DNA of 64,000 nucleotides from Bradyrhizobium sp. CCBAU 53338 (GCF_015291665.1 NZ_CP030048.1:4154001-4218000), one strand, 5' to 3'. Shown: positions 8,068-17,502, numbered from the stretch's first letter. Notes: generated by a model from the sequence alone, not told the origin. Translations and numbers: made by a program.

Positions 8068-11000
8068 TCACTTCGCTGCCCGCACCTCGACCGTCCCCGT
8101 GCCGGTGCGGCCGTAGCGCGAGGGATTGTACATGTCCTCGACATAGGCCTGCGGCAGCACGTATTTGCCGGGCGAGACGACGCGCACGACGTAGGCGACG
8201 GTGAACACCGCCTTGGAGTCCGAGGCACGATCCACGGCTGCGGTGAAACGGTCGTCACGGAACTCGGTATCCGCGGGCTCCGCACCGTCCTCGATCCAGT
8301 CCAGCGTGCCGCTGTCGCCCGACGACACCAGCTTCGGATTGTCGATCTCGAGGCCCGCCGGCAGATAGTCGGACACCATGATGTGGCCGTACTCGGGCTT
8401 GGCTTCCGTAATCTTCAACACCACGGCGTAGCGATCGTTCTGCCTGACCTTGCTGATATCGGCCGGCTTGCCGTCGAGCGTAAAATAGTTCCGCTCGATC
8501 TTGAAGCCGTTCGACGCCGCCGGCTCCGGCGTGACCGGCGAGCCCGACACCGAGATCACCGCCTGCACCGGCGCATCGCCGGTGTTGGTGATCTTCAGCG
8601 GCTTGCCGCTCAGCGCGTCAGCCTTGTAGCTGCGGTAGAGCGCGGTCTTGACCGGCTGGCCGTCGACATCGATCGACAGGTTCTCCTTGGCAAGCGCCCG
8701 CGCCGCCAGCACCAACCACGCATTCTCCTGCGTGGAGGTGTAGGGCGTGAGCCCGCGCGCGGTTTCGACCCGCGCCACGGCCTGCGTCAGCGTTGCCTTC
8801 GGCGCGTTGCCTTCGCTCGCGAGGGAAACGAGCGCTGCGGCGTCTCGAAGCTGCGAGCCGTAGTCGCTGCGGCCGAACTCCAGCACCGGCTTTGGCGCGA
8901 GGCTGTCGAGCGCTGCACCATAGACCCGCTCGGCGCGGTTGCGGTCGCCGACCAGGGCGAGCGCGGCCGCAAGCTGAGACTTGGCGATCGGCGTCGCCAG
9001 ATTGCTCAGCTTGGTGTCGGCGAGATAGCGGAGGTCGCCGATCGGCGCAGCACCGTTGCGGGCGAGCACGTAGAGGCCGTATGCGAGATCGCGGCCGCCG
9101 TCCTTCTCCGGCTCGTTGCCGTTGACGACGGAGTTGCGGATACGATCCAGCGCGTTCTTGAATAGGACGTCAGGCACCACAAAGCCCTTTTCACGAGCGC
9201 GGGTGAGGAAATCAGTCACGTATGCATCGAGCCACGCATCGTCACCGCCCGCCGACCACAGGCCGAACGAGCCGTTCGAGCCCTGGCGCGCCAAGAGCCG
9301 CTCGATCGCATCGCGGATGCGCTGGTCGACCTCGGTGTCCATGGCCAGATGCGCCCCGGCCGCGAGATCGTTGACGTAGAGCAGCGGCATCGCGCGGCTG
9401 GTGATCTGCTCCGAGCAGCCATAGGGATAGCGGTCGAGCGCTTTGAGGATCGTCGCCGCATCGAGCGCGGTCGACAGGCTCGCCGAGACCGAGACGCTGC
9501 CGGTGCCCGGCACGAGGTCGGAGAACATGTCCGAGGTCAGCGTCAGGCTCTCACCCTTCGCCAGCGTGCGGATCGAACGCCGCGCCAGGACTTGCGTCGC
9601 CGCCTTGACGTCGAGCGCATAGTGGCGCGCGAGGGCCAGTCCATTCGGCCCCCTGATGTCGACGTCGAGCGTCGCCGGACCCGCCGCGGTCGCATCGAGC
9701 GCCAATGCAAACGAATTGCGCTGCTTGGCGGCGAGCTTGACGGTGGTGGCAGCATTGCCTGACGTCTTCACCGGGCCGCCGGTCTTGACGCTGATGACGT
9801 AGTCGCCAGCCTGGCCCTCGACATTGTCGACCTCGAGATTGACCGTGCCGTGGTCGCCATTGAGCAGGAAGCGCGGCAGCGTCGTGGTCAGCACGACGGG
9901 ATCGCGGATCACGACGTCGGTGTTGGCGCGGCCGAGCTTTGTCGCCGTCCAAGCCACCGCCATCACGCGCGCGGTGCCGGCGAAATCAGGAATGTCGAAG
10001 CTGACTTCGGCCGTGCCGTCGGCGCCAACCGTGACGATGCCGGAATAGAGCGCCAGCGGTTTCTGCGCGGGCGGCGACCCCTGCAGCTCGGCAGCCCCTG
10101 CGTCGCCACCGGATTTGATCTGGCCGCGCGTCCCCGACATGCCGTCGATCAGTTGCCCATAGAGATCGCGGATCTCGGCGCTCAACTGGCGCTGGCCGAG
10201 ATAATAATCATCCGGCGCCGGCGGCTTGTAATTGGTGAGGTTGAGGATGCCGACATCGACCGCAGCGATCACCACCTTGGCGTGCTCGCCGGGATTGAGC
10301 CCGTCGAGCTTGACCGGGATCTTCAGCATCGAATTCGGCCGGATCAGATCCGGCGGCGTCAGCTTGACGGAAAGCGTGCGGGCCTGCTTGTCGATGCCGA
10401 ACCATTTCAAGCCGATCGCACGGCCCGGCATGCGCTGGGCCGCCGCATCGAGTGGACGGCGCAGCGTCGCCACCACATAGGCACCGGTGCCCCAGTCTCG
10501 GCCGACCGGGATCTTCACCTGCGCAGTGCCTTCCTTGACGTCGATGGTTTGTGTGGTCAGCAGGCGGTCACCGACGACGTTGACGGTGAGCTTGCCGGCG
10601 GTGCGCGCATTGACCGACACAGTCATCGTGTCGCCGGAGGCATATTGCGGCTTGTCGATCGATGTCTCCAGCAGGTCCGGCGTGTCGGCACTGCCGTCCG
10701 AATACCAGCCGACGTCGAACTGCACCGAGGTCACCGGGCCATCCGCATCGTTCGACTTCACGTCCAGCCGGTAGCGGCCAGGGCGCGGCGCCAGCGAGAT
10801 GCGGGACGGCTTGTCGGCGGCGATCGTGACGTCACCGTCGGCGACGCGCGACGTCGACTTGACCGGCTCGTACTCCCAGTAATTGTTCTGGCGATACCAC
10901 TGGTAACGCGACTCCATCTTCAGGAGTTCGTAGCGCAGCCCGTCGCGGGCAAGCGTCTTGCCCTCGGGGGAGACGAAAACGACATCGAACTCGGCCTTGT

Positions 11001-13272
11001 CGCCTTCCGCGACGTTCTTGTCGCCGAACAGCGGCTTGATGCCGATCAGCGCGGTCGCGGGCGCGACCGGCAGCACCAGCTTGCGCTCGACGGCGCGCCC
11101 ACCCGTCTCGACCATGCGGATGAAGATCTGCGCCTCCTGCGGACGCGTCGAGGCCGGCTGCTTCTCCAGCGTCACCGGGAAGGTCGCAACGCCGTTGGCG
11201 TCGGCGTCCGGCAAATTCTCCAGCGGCGTGCGCTCATTCGAGGTGGTCTCTTCGTCGGCGACACCGAACTGGTAGCCGGCAAAGCCCGGCCGTTCGGCCG
11301 CCGGTGCGATCAGCATGTCGCCTTCGAGGCTGAGGCCCGACGCCGGCGCGCCATAGAGGAAATGACCGTCGGCCTTGAGCTCCACAGGAGCGTTAGCTTT
11401 GATCAGCTTGTCCTTGGCGGACAAGTCGAATTCGATCCGGTCAGGAACGTAATCCTCGACCATGAACGTGGTCTCGCCGACCGAAGAGCCCTTCGGATCG
11501 GTGAACGCGCGTACCCGCCAGGTCCCGGTCGGAACGGCCGAGTTGAGCGGCACGGCCAGCGTGCGGCCGCCGGCGCCTTGGTCAGCGAGCATGGCGCGGC
11601 GAAACTCGACGCCATCCGGGCGCTCGATCACCAGGGTCAGCGGCCCGCCATTGACGGCATTGCCCTGCCCGTCGCGCAGCAGCGCGGTGAGGTAGACGGT
11701 CTCGCTGGAGCGATAGACGCCGCGCTCGGCATAGACGAAGGCATCGGCGCCCGCAGGCACCGCGCGGCCCGCGACGCCGCGGTCGGACAGGTCGAAGGCC
11801 GAGGTCTTCAGGCTGAGGAAGGCATAGTCGGCCTTCTCGCCGGTGACCGTCAGCATTGCCGGCGACAGGCCGCCCTCGCCGCGCGCCAGGCCCGCCTCGA
11901 ACAGCACATGGCCTGCATCGTCGGTCTTGCGCGTCGCCAGGATCTCGTTGTTGCGCGCGACCAGCCGCACCTCGGCTTTGCCGACCGGATCGGTCGAGGC
12001 CAGCGAATTGACGAAGACGTGGATGCCGTCATTGCCGGAATAGGCCGTGACGCCGAGATCGGACACGATGAACCATTGGGTGGCGAGCTGATAGTCATCG
12101 TCACTGCCCGGCCCCTTGGCCGCCGCCGTCATCACGTAGACGCCGGGCTGGAGCTCGCCCAGCGCCTGGTCGACCGGAAAAGCGGTGATGACGTCCTGGT
12201 TCAGATTCATCGCGGTCGCGAGCTCGCCGGACCAGACCTTTACGCCACGCTCGTCCCCGAGATCCGAGAGCTGATATTTCGACAGCGTCTTCTGGAAGTC
12301 GCTGTCCACCACCGTGTTGATCAGATTGCGATCGCCGATGCGGAACACGTTGATGTTCACCGCGGTCGTGTTGACGCTGACCACGGGAATGCCGCGCTGG
12401 CCGGTACGCGGCAGCACATAGGCGCGGCTGGTGAAGCGCACGAACGGCTTGCGGTCGCGCACATAGATGTTGAACTCGGCCGATTTCGGCAGGCCTTCCT
12501 TGACGGTCGACGGCAGACCTGCGCGCAGATTGACGTTGTAGCGCTCGCCGTGCTTCAGCCCGTCGACGCAGAGCTGCTTGCCCTCGGCCGACAGCGCCGG
12601 CTTGTCTGTGCCTGCCAGCGCCAGAAACGGCGCGAAATCTGTGCGCTTGGCGAGTTCTTCCGAGAACTGGAAGCAGGCGCGCGGGCTCGCCGAATCCGAG
12701 TCCACGGTATAGTCGAGCAGCCGGAAGCCGTGCTCGTCGCGCAGCTTCTCATACTGACCACGGACATCCGCGACCTCGCGCATATCCAGCGACAGCCGCA
12801 ATGCGTCCAACGCCGGCCGGAACAGATGCCGTTCGGCGAGCGATTTGCCGAGCACGGCGAGCGCATCGGCTTCCTCGCCCGCATTGCCCGCACGCATGTA
12901 AGCGATGTAGGCGGCAGCCGAAGCGCGCTCCCAGAGGAATGTCTGCTCGCTCGAGCTCTTCGGCGTGATCTGGAAGATGACTTTTGCGAGCCGCAGCCAG
13001 TTGCCGGCGTCCTCTGGCGTGGTCGCGGCGATCTGGCCGAGCACCGAGAGGCCGGTACGGTAGTCGTTGCGCTTGAAGGCGGCGTCGGCGTCCGTCTTCA
13101 GCGTCGCATTGGTCTTGCCGACCGGCCCCGCCTCGCTCTTGATCTGCGCCTCCAGCTTGATCGCGGAATCGGCGAGATCGTCGCGCCTGAACGCCTTGTC
13201 TGCGGCATGGGCCGCTCCCAGGCCAAACGCCAGCACGGCGCAGAATGTGACGGCGCGAACCAGACCGATCAT
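8068..13272 (-). CDS. yfhM: Bacterial alpha-2-macroglobulin (YfhM-like) with thioester motif
   Basis: This is a 1734-residue exported protease-trap protein. The start at 13272 gives a clear signal peptide (MIGLVRAVTF..., cleavage near 'AHA-AD'). The protein then has the long macroglobulin-domain array, with 'VPAGADAFVYAERGVYRSSE' as the conserved MG core, and the thioester 'YGCSEQ' near residue 1285, followed by an alpha-helical thioester domain and a C-terminal receptor-like domain. The family covalently traps attacking proteases in the periplasm, and pairing with PBP1C suggests it guards cell-wall repair. Unlike E. coli YfhM there is no lipobox cysteine at the signal cleavage site, so it may be soluble. 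Confidence 0.93.
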   Translation of the reverse strand: MIGLVRAVTFCAVLAFGLGAAHAADKAFRRDDLADSAIKLEAQIKSEAGPVGKTNATLKTDADAAFKRNDYRTGLSVLGQIAATTPEDAGNWLRLAKVIFQITPKSSSEQTFLWERASAAAYIAYMRAGNAGEEADALAVLGKSLAERHLFRPALDALRLSLDMREVADVRGQYEKLRDEHGFRLLDYTVDSDSASPRACFQFSEELAKRTDFAPFLALAGTDKPALSAEGKQLCVDGLKHGERYNVNLRAGLPSTVKEGLPKSAEFNIYVRDRKPFVRFTSRAYVLPRTGQRGIPVVSVNTTAVNINVFRIGDRNLINTVVDSDFQKTLSKYQLSDLGDERGVKVWSGELATAMNLNQDVITAFPVDQALGELQPGVYVMTAAAKGPGSDDDYQLATQWFIVSDLGVTAYSGNDGIHVFVNSLASTDPVGKAEVRLVARNNEILATRKTDDAGHVLFEAGLARGEGGLSPAMLTVTGEKADYAFLSLKTSAFDLSDRGVAGRAVPAGADAFVYAERGVYRSSETVYLTALLRDGQGNAVNGGPLTLVIERPDGVEFRRAMLADQGAGGRTLAVPLNSAVPTGTWRVRAFTDPKGSSVGETTFMVEDYVPDRIEFDLSAKDKLIKANAPVELKADGHFLYGAPASGLSLEGDMLIAPAAERPGFAGYQFGVADEETTSNERTPLENLPDADANGVATFPVTLEKQPASTRPQEAQIFIRMVETGGRAVERKLVLPVAPATALIGIKPLFGDKNVAEGDKAEFDVVFVSPEGKTLARDGLRYELLKMESRYQWYRQNNYWEYEPVKSTSRVADGDVTIAADKPSRISLAPRPGRYRLDVKSNDADGPVTSVQFDVGWYSDGSADTPDLLETSIDKPQYASGDTMTVSVNARTAGKLTVNVVGDRLLTTQTIDVKEGTAQVKIPVGRDWGTGAYVVATLRRPLDAAAQRMPGRAIGLKWFGIDKQARTLSVKLTPPDLIRPNSMLKIPVKLDGLNPGEHAKVVIAAVDVGILNLTNYKPPAPDDYYLGQRQLSAEIRDLYGQLIDGMSGTRGQIKSGGDAGAAELQGSPPAQKPLALYSGIVTVGADGTAEVSFDIPDFAGTARVMAVAWTATKLGRANTDVVIRDPVVLTTTLPRFLLNGDHGTVNLEVDNVEGQAGDYVISVKTGGPVKTSGNAATTVKLAAKQRNSFALALDATAAGPATLDVDIRGPNGLALARHYALDVKAATQVLARRSIRTLAKGESLTLTSDMFSDLVPGTGSVSVSASLSTALDAATILKALDRYPYGCSEQITSRAMPLLYVNDLAAGAHLAMDTEVDQRIRDAIERLLARQGSNGSFGLWSAGGDDAWLDAYVTDFLTRAREKGFVVPDVLFKNALDRIRNSVVNGNEPEKDGGRDLAYGLYVLARNGAAPIGDLRYLADTKLSNLATPIAKSQLAAALALVGDRNRAERVYGAALDSLAPKPVLEFGRSDYGSQLRDAAALVSLASEGNAPKATLTQAVARVETARGLTPYTSTQENAWLVLAARALAKENLSIDVDGQPVKTALYRSYKADALSGKPLKITNTGDAPVQAVISVSGSPVTPEPAASNGFKIERNYFTLDGKPADISKVRQNDRYAVVLKITEAKPEYGHIMVSDYLPAGLEIDNPKLVSSGDSGTLDWIEDGAEPADTEFRDDRFTAAVDRASDSKAVFTVAYVVRVVSPGKYVLPQAYVEDMYNPSRYGRTGTGTVEVRAAK

Positions 13273-13677
13273 GAAGGCACTCCCGGAAATCGCGGACGAA
13301 CGCCGCGGCGGCGCTAAACTGCGCGGAAAGGGTGACAGACTCAAGGCGGGGGAACCGAAGGTGCAAAACGTCGCATTCGCCATGGCAAGGCACGCCCAGA
13401 GGAGACCGATTTAGATATCGCCGCGCACGCCGTCCTGAGGCGCAGGCAATACCTGAAACAGTCGACCGGCGACCGTGTCCCGGAAGCTGGCCAACGTTGC
13501 CGGCGACGTGATCCGTCGTCCAGTCCGCTGCCGCTCAACCCGGCACCCTGACACTCCACCGTTCCGCTTTGTCGCGCCAGTGAGGAAAACGGTTCGGTTC
13601 AGACTTGGCGAAAGACCGGATTTTTCATATTGGCATGCTATATGAACAGCCGGCCCCCAATCGGGACGGCCCAGGAC
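13273..13677. other. 405-bp intergenic region, no gene seen
   Basis: This stretch between the alpha-2-macroglobulin start and tRNA-Arg holds only overlapping open frames without a ribosome-binding site or coding character. It should contain the divergent promoters of the two neighbours, but I cannot point to convincing -35/-10 boxes. Confidence 0.5.
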
Positions 13678-13754
13678 GGTCCCGTAGCTCAACTGGATAG
13701 AGCATCAGATTTCTACTCTGAGGGTTGCAGGTTCGATTCCTGCCGGGATCGCCA
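13678..13754 (+). tRNA. tRNA-Arg (anticodon TCT)
   Basis: A full cloverleaf can be folded: acceptor GGTCCCG with CGGGATC, D-arm GCTC/GAGC, anticodon stem TCAGA/TCTGA around loop TTTCTAC giving anticodon TCT (reads AGA), and T-arm GCAGG-TTCGATT-CCTGC. Discriminator G and an encoded CCA follow (13752-13754). The length is 77 nt. Confidence 0.96.
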
Positions 13755-13926
13755 AGCCTCGGTCTTGTCGAAGTGCGCCAGCGTTCATCCTAACACGCCA
13801 CCCGTCGCTCGCTTGCCGATCTGCCGTCTTTCACGAACGCGTGGGTTGGCTCGTCCGGGCTTTGAACCGGGCGGAGGCGCCCTATCTATCGGCGGCGAGC
13901 GAAGTGCGCTCGATTTAGGACTGCTG

Positions 13927-14172
13927 ATGCCGCGCGCCGAATTGACGAGAATGGGAATCGCCTTCGTGGTGGCGATCGTTGCGATGTCGTTTCTGGCGCT
14001 CGATGCGATCGTGGACGTCAACTCAAGCGCAATCGCAGGGCGCATCGAGGCGGCGCGCGCGTCCATTGCGGATGCCGCCATGGCTCAGCACCAACCCGCC
14101 TTCATCGTTCAGGCCTGGACACGCCACGGCCAGGAGGAGCCGGCCTTGGAGCATTGCCTCGCGATCGAGTGA
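13927..14172 (+). CDS. Small hypothetical protein with one membrane segment
   Basis: The 81-residue frame begins 'MPRAELTRMG' and has one clear hydrophobic stretch (about residues 9-28), followed by an alanine-rich helical region and a polar tail. This looks like an N-terminally anchored or exported miniprotein. The longer open frame that runs through the tRNA cannot be real, so this internal ATG is the most sensible start. No strong ribosome-binding site is visible and I recognise no family. Confidence 0.45.
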   Translation: MPRAELTRMGIAFVVAIVAMSFLALDAIVDVNSSAIAGRIEAARASIADAAMAQHQPAFIVQAWTRHGQEEPALEHCLAIE

Positions 14173-14568
14173 TTCAAGCACGCCAGCAAGTCAGCCCGCC
14201 ATCCTGACAACTCGGCCGGTTTGCTTGTTCACGGTCCGATTCCGCTCCGTTCGCGGCGCACGAATCACAATCGGAAAAACCCTCACGGCGTATGTCCTAA
14301 CGCCGCGTTTCGTCCAACCAGTCCGTCGACACATTCGCAGTGCGAGCACACGCCGAATCCGGCGCGGATCGTTTGCGGCATCCGACAAAATGCGCATTGG
14401 CGTGGAACGAGATCACGACCCGCAGGTTGGATGTGACGAAACAGAGTGGTGCCGACCTACCACCCCCCGGTCGGCTTTGAAGGACCCCGTGCTTGTCCCC
14501 CCGAGCACGGGGCTTTCTCATGACTGGTGACGAGACTGAACCGGACGCACTTTCCTGTCAGACAACGA
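14173..14568. other. 396-bp region without a confident gene
   Basis: The open frames here are short and arginine/proline-rich, without a start signal. The right half has two consecutive hairpins: a CCGACC/GGTCGG stem at about 14452-14476 and the terminator-like stem at 14485-14512. That would fit the 3' end of a small RNA, but no promoter stands out. Confidence 0.4.
14485..14517 (+). terminator. Rho-independent terminator-like hairpin
   Basis: CCCCGTGCT (14485-14493) pairs with AGCACGGGG (14504-14512) around a 10-nt loop and is followed by CTTTCTC. No confident protein gene ends just upstream, so it may terminate a small RNA or the transcript of the 81-residue ORF. Confidence 0.55.
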
Positions 14569-14715
14569 TCAGCTTCTCCGCTCGTCGTCGCGACGATCGC
14601 GGGCGAGCTGATGCCAGGCAAGGGCCAGTTCGATGAGTCGTTGCCGGTCCGGGCCTTCGGACGCCGCTGCGCGCTTCATCGCCGCCTCGGCTTCGTGCTG
14701 TGGGTCGTACGTCAT
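14569..14715 (-). CDS. Small hypothetical protein, charged helical
   Basis: This is a 48-residue protein beginning 'MTYDPQHEAEAAMKRA' and rich in Ala, Arg, Glu and Asp. It is predicted to be two soluble helices ('QRLIELALAWHQLARDRR'). It resembles short cytosolic hypothetical proteins common in Bradyrhizobium. A start six bases upstream (MCMTYDP) is equally possible. No function can be assigned. Confidence 0.6.
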   Translation of the reverse strand: MTYDPQHEAEAAMKRAAASEGPDRQRLIELALAWHQLARDRRDDERRS

Positions 14716-15088
14716 ACACATGAAGCCAAGTCTAGCCGGCCGATATGAACAAATACGTGGCAATTTCGTCCGTATGATTGCGGAGGAAAAAGTCGCATCG
14801 GCGCGCAGTTTCCTCACGATATTACCGCGATCCATTGGCGGGCGGCTGCGTGCGGCGCAAACTCACCTTTGTGCAGTAGCAACCCCCGCCGAAACGCAAA
14901 GACGTCAGTGACAACGCCAACGGCGCCGGCATTCGTATTTTCATAAACTGAGGCCGACTGCCCCCGAGGCCGGATGTCATTCCGCTGCATCTGTGAATTG
15001 CATCACAGCCAAGTTTCCGCCCGTTCGCTAAACACCACGCTACGCAAGACAAGAACACGCGACCCGGGACGGAGCGGCTGATCTTCTC
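14716..15088. other. 373-bp intergenic region, nothing recognised
   Basis: This lies between divergent small genes. Frames are short and lack coding character; I see no hairpin-plus-T-run and no tRNA. It presumably holds the promoters for both neighbours. Confidence 0.4.
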
Positions 15089-15250
15089 ATGGCTCACAAG
15101 GCAGAAGCGGCGGCACAGGCTGGCACATCATCCCGCAAGACCGACCTGTTCGGTCTCGCCCTTCTCGCCACCGTCGTCCTGGTGATGACGGCTTGGATCG
15201 GCGGCCTGGTGTGGGCTGCGATGGCGTTCATGACCTGGCTCGTCGGCTAA
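15089..15250 (+). CDS. 53-residue membrane miniprotein
   Basis: The frame codes 53 residues: a polar Ala/Ser/Lys-rich N-terminus ending 'SRKTDLF', then a hydrophobic C-terminal two thirds with 'VMTAWIGGLVW' and 'MTWLVG'. This suggests one long or two short membrane helices with the C-terminus at the membrane. It is followed by a strong terminator, supporting a monocistronic gene. The design matches the 53-residue protein encoded at 32014-32175 (13 of the last 36 positions identical, no gaps). Function unknown. Confidence 0.75.
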   Translation: MAHKAEAAAQAGTSSRKTDLFGLALLATVVLVMTAWIGGLVWAAMAFMTWLVG

Positions 15251-15280
15251 CGCTCAACGCCGTCGCGCGCGCAAACGCAA

Positions 15281-15310
15281 AAGAGGCGGGCACTGGGCCC
15301 GCCTCTTCTC
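15281..15310. terminator. Bidirectional terminator hairpin
   Basis: AGAGGCGGGC (15282-15291) pairs with GCCCGCCTCT (15297-15306), flanked by A-rich and T-containing sequence. It lies between the convergent 53-residue gene and the glycine-zipper protein gene and can serve both. Confidence 0.8.
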
Positions 15311-15332
15311 AGTCAGATTTCGCTCGAGAGCA

Positions 15333-16124
15333 TCAGTAGCAGGCGCGCGGGTCGGCCTGCACGTACTGGCCGCTTGGATAGCGGTAGTAGCAATTGCCCT
15401 GGGCAAAATAATAACCGGGTCGCGACGCGGCGGTCGCGCCGGCGATGGCACCGGTCGCACCGCCGATCACGGCGCCTGCGGCTGCACCCGTGGCGTTGCC
15501 CGAAAGCAGACCACCGAGCACACCGCCGACGAGGGCCCCGCCGAGCGCACTCGCGCCGGGATCGGCGGGCGGCGGTGGAGGCGGCGGCGGTTCATAGGCG
15601 ACCGGCGGACCGGGCGGCGCGTAGGCCACCGGCGCATCGTCGATATAGTCCTCGGAGATGTAGGCGGGCGGGCCATCCATCCGCTGCGGATAATAGTACC
15701 AGACGCCGCCGACATCCCACCACCAGCCGGCCCGGCCGTTGTGGACCTCGTGGCGCCAGCGTCCGCCGTCCCAGGCCAGATTGCCGCGGTAGGCATGCCC
15801 GCCCCAGTCGCGCATCGGTACTGGCCCGCGTGCCATGTGGCGACCGGGACCGGGAGGCGGGCCTCCGGCATGACGTTGGCCGGGACCTGCTCCTGGACCC
15901 GCATGGGCCTGCCCGCCCGGCGGAGGCGCCGGGTGCGTCGCCTGCTGCGGCGGAGGCCCCTTGCGCATGTTCTGATTGGCCGGGGGCGGAGCACCGGCGC
16001 CCTGCCCCGGCGGCTGTCCGCCGCCCTTGGGCGGACCCGCGTCCTGCGCTTGCGCCGACAACGCCAGCAGGGACATGGCCGAAACCATGGGAATGATGAT
16101 CTTCATGCGGCTGGACGCACTCAT
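15333..16124 (-). CDS. Exported Pro/Gly-rich protein with glycine-zipper segment
   Basis: This 263-residue protein has a signal peptide ('MSLLALSAQAQ', cleavage near residue 27) and a long Pro/Gly/Gln-rich linker. A region around 'DWGGHAYRGNLAWDGGRWRHE' resembles cell-surface domains, followed by a Pro run, a glycine-zipper block 'GGALVGGVLGGLLSG' and a Tyr/Cys C-terminus ending 'ACY'. Glycine zippers insert in or lie against membranes, so an outer-membrane or surface location is likely. A start 18 bp downstream (MKIIIP) would also give a signal peptide. Function unknown. Confidence 0.8.
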   Translation of the reverse strand: MSASSRMKIIIPMVSAMSLLALSAQAQDAGPPKGGGQPPGQGAGAPPPANQNMRKGPPPQQATHPAPPPGGQAHAGPGAGPGQRHAGGPPPGPGRHMARGPVPMRDWGGHAYRGNLAWDGGRWRHEVHNGRAGWWWDVGGVWYYYPQRMDGPPAYISEDYIDDAPVAYAPPGPPVAYEPPPPPPPPADPGASALGGALVGGVLGGLLSGNATGAAAGAVIGGATGAIAGATAASRPGYYFAQGNCYYRYPSGQYVQADPRACY

Positions 16125-16296
16125 TCGTGCCTACCCCTCAACTTCCAGAAAATGCCGTGGTTAAGGCGCGACAGACGATTCGGAGCGCGCCTGACTGATG
16201 CCGGCTGACATAACTGACCTGCCAAAGCCGGCCGTGTCCCGTTACAAATGTTTAAGATCACGGCAATTTTTCGGCCCGGGGGGCCGCGAGACTGCT

Positions 16297-16533
16297 CTAG
16301 CGCGCCGGCTCGATCACATTGCAATTGGTGCGCCCCGACATCAGGCAGTCCTGCATCTTGCTGGCCGCGGTGAGATCGCGGGCGAGCCACAAGCCGATAC
16401 CGAGGATGACGGCGGCAATGATCAGCCCGGCGATCGCGCCCCGGCGATTGTCGCCGGATTGGGGCTTTGCCGGTGCACCGGGTTTTTTGGCGGGGCCAGG
16501 CTTGGATTCGGGCTTGGACTCAAAATTGGACAT
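16297..16533 (-). CDS. Small single-pass membrane protein
   Basis: This 78-residue protein has a Lys/Pro-rich cytosolic N-terminus ('ESKPGPAKKPGAPAKPQS'), one membrane helix ('AIAGLIIAAVILGIGLWLA') and a C-terminal tail with two cysteines ('MQDCLMSGRTNCNVIEPAR') that could form a periplasmic disulfide. This architecture recurs in Rhizobiales hypothetical proteins. It shares orientation with the next gene downstream of it in coordinates. No function is known. Confidence 0.8.
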   Translation of the reverse strand: MSNFESKPESKPGPAKKPGAPAKPQSGDNRRGAIAGLIIAAVILGIGLWLARDLTAASKMQDCLMSGRTNCNVIEPAR

Positions 16534-16609
16534 GGAGACCCTGTCGCTCGGCGAGGCGCTTTATCACCTCTGCAACGTCGCGTCACATCCAGCCCGGTAC
16601 CCTCGGGAC

Positions 16610-16846
16610 TCAGCCCTTGGTCGGCAGTAGCGCTTCCTTGCGCGAGGTCTCGACCGCCGGGATCACCTGTTGCCCGCGCGGCGCGCAGCTCGTCAGGATG
16701 AACGCGGTCTGGGTGCACTCCCAGGCGGCCCCCAGAACGGCGCTCTCGATGGGCTGGGGACGCGCGGCCAACAGCACCGCGCCTGCGACCGCCACTGCGG
16801 CGACCGTGATTGCAAGGGCTTTCAGGCTCAGCCGGAAAAACATCAT
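16610..16846 (-). CDS. Small exported or anchored protein
   Basis: The 78-residue product has an N-terminal hydrophobic segment ('LKALAITVAAVAVAGAVLLA') and a polar tail with two cysteines ('WECTQTAFILTSCAPRG'). Together with the neighbouring 78-residue protein it forms a same-strand pair of cysteine-bearing miniproteins. No family recognised. Confidence 0.75.
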   Translation of the reverse strand: MMFFRLSLKALAITVAAVAVAGAVLLAARPQPIESAVLGAAWECTQTAFILTSCAPRGQQVIPAVETSRKEALLPTKG

Positions 16847-17110
16847 GCCCGTGCTCCGTCTCGTTGGGGCGGACGCTAGGCGCCGCCGCTGGGTGCCCTT
16901 ATGAGGGACATCACAATTCGGCAGTTTTTCCGGGCTACGATGGATCGGCTGGTTCAGCGATTTCGTGGACCTGATCGGCTGCGATTATGGGTGGCTTCGC
17001 GGCGCGCGGCGATGTACACGCTTCTGCGTCGCGTGGCGCCTGCTTGTGCCCAGCCGACGTACCAACACGCAGTGATGTAGGACTGAAAGCGAGGAAGACA
17101 AGGCTCGTCG

Positions 17111-17458
17111 ATGAGTGGATTCAGGGAACCCGGCTTCGCAGACCGGCAAAAGGCGGCGCAGGACGCACGCAAAAATCTTTTGAACAAATTCAAGTCGCAG
17201 CCCGGGCCCGATGACCCAGCGGTTGCGGCGAAGCGTGCCGAGCGCGAAGCGCTCGCGGCCAAGCGCGCCGAGGCAAAAGCTACGCGCGAAGCCGAAAAGG
17301 CCGAGCAGAAGCGTCTCGCGGAAGAGGCTGCAGCGGCCGAGGCCGCGCGGATAGCCCGTGAGGCAGAGGAAGCGATCGCCAGGCAAGCTGAGCTCGAAGC
17401 CGAGCAGAAGGCCAAGCGCGACGCCCGTTACGCCGCCCGCAAGGCCAAGCGGAAGTAA
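17111..17458 (+). CDS. DUF6481-like highly charged coiled-coil protein
   Basis: This 115-residue protein begins 'MSGFREPGFADRQKAAQDAR' and is then almost entirely Ala/Lys/Glu/Arg in an uninterrupted helix, ending 'ARYAARKAKRK'. The N-terminal 'F.EPGFADRQKAA..A' pattern is that of the DUF6481 family found across alphaproteobacteria. It is a soluble basic coiled-coil protein, possibly nucleic-acid associated, of unknown role. A perfect 13-bp stem terminator follows 12 bp downstream. Confidence 0.85.
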   Translation: MSGFREPGFADRQKAAQDARKNLLNKFKSQPGPDDPAVAAKRAEREALAAKRAEAKATREAEKAEQKRLAEEAAAAEAARIAREAEEAIARQAELEAEQKAKRDARYAARKAKRK

Positions 17459-17470
17459 GCTTCAACAGAA

Positions 17471-17502
17471 TTTGACCTGAAGCGCATTTGCTTCAGGTCA
17501 AA
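17471..17502 (+). terminator. Long perfect inverted repeat, probable terminator
   Basis: TTTGACCTGAAGC (17471-17483) is perfectly complementary to GCTTCAGGTCAAA (17490-17502) around a 6-nt loop. The A/T-rich stem base provides T tracts on either strand. It lies 12 bp after the DUF6481-like stop. Confidence 0.75.

Noticed and set aside
6116..8116. 666-codon plus-strand frame opposite pbpC
   Set aside because: Composition and lack of motifs show it is a shadow. All PBP motifs are on the minus strand.
9850..13317. 1155-codon plus-strand open frame opposite the alpha-2-macroglobulin gene
   Set aside because: It is rich in Arg, Gln, His and Gly with no domain, typical of the antisense frame of a high-GC gene. 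The minus strand has an unmistakable protein family.
13630..14172. 180-codon ORF running through tRNA-Arg
   Set aside because: It would translate a tRNA gene. Only the internal 81-codon part from 13927 was kept, at modest confidence.
17471..17502. Perfect 13-bp inverted repeat as an operator site
   Set aside because: Its position right after a stop codon and the A/T-rich stem base make a terminator the simpler explanation. No regulator gene is adjacent.
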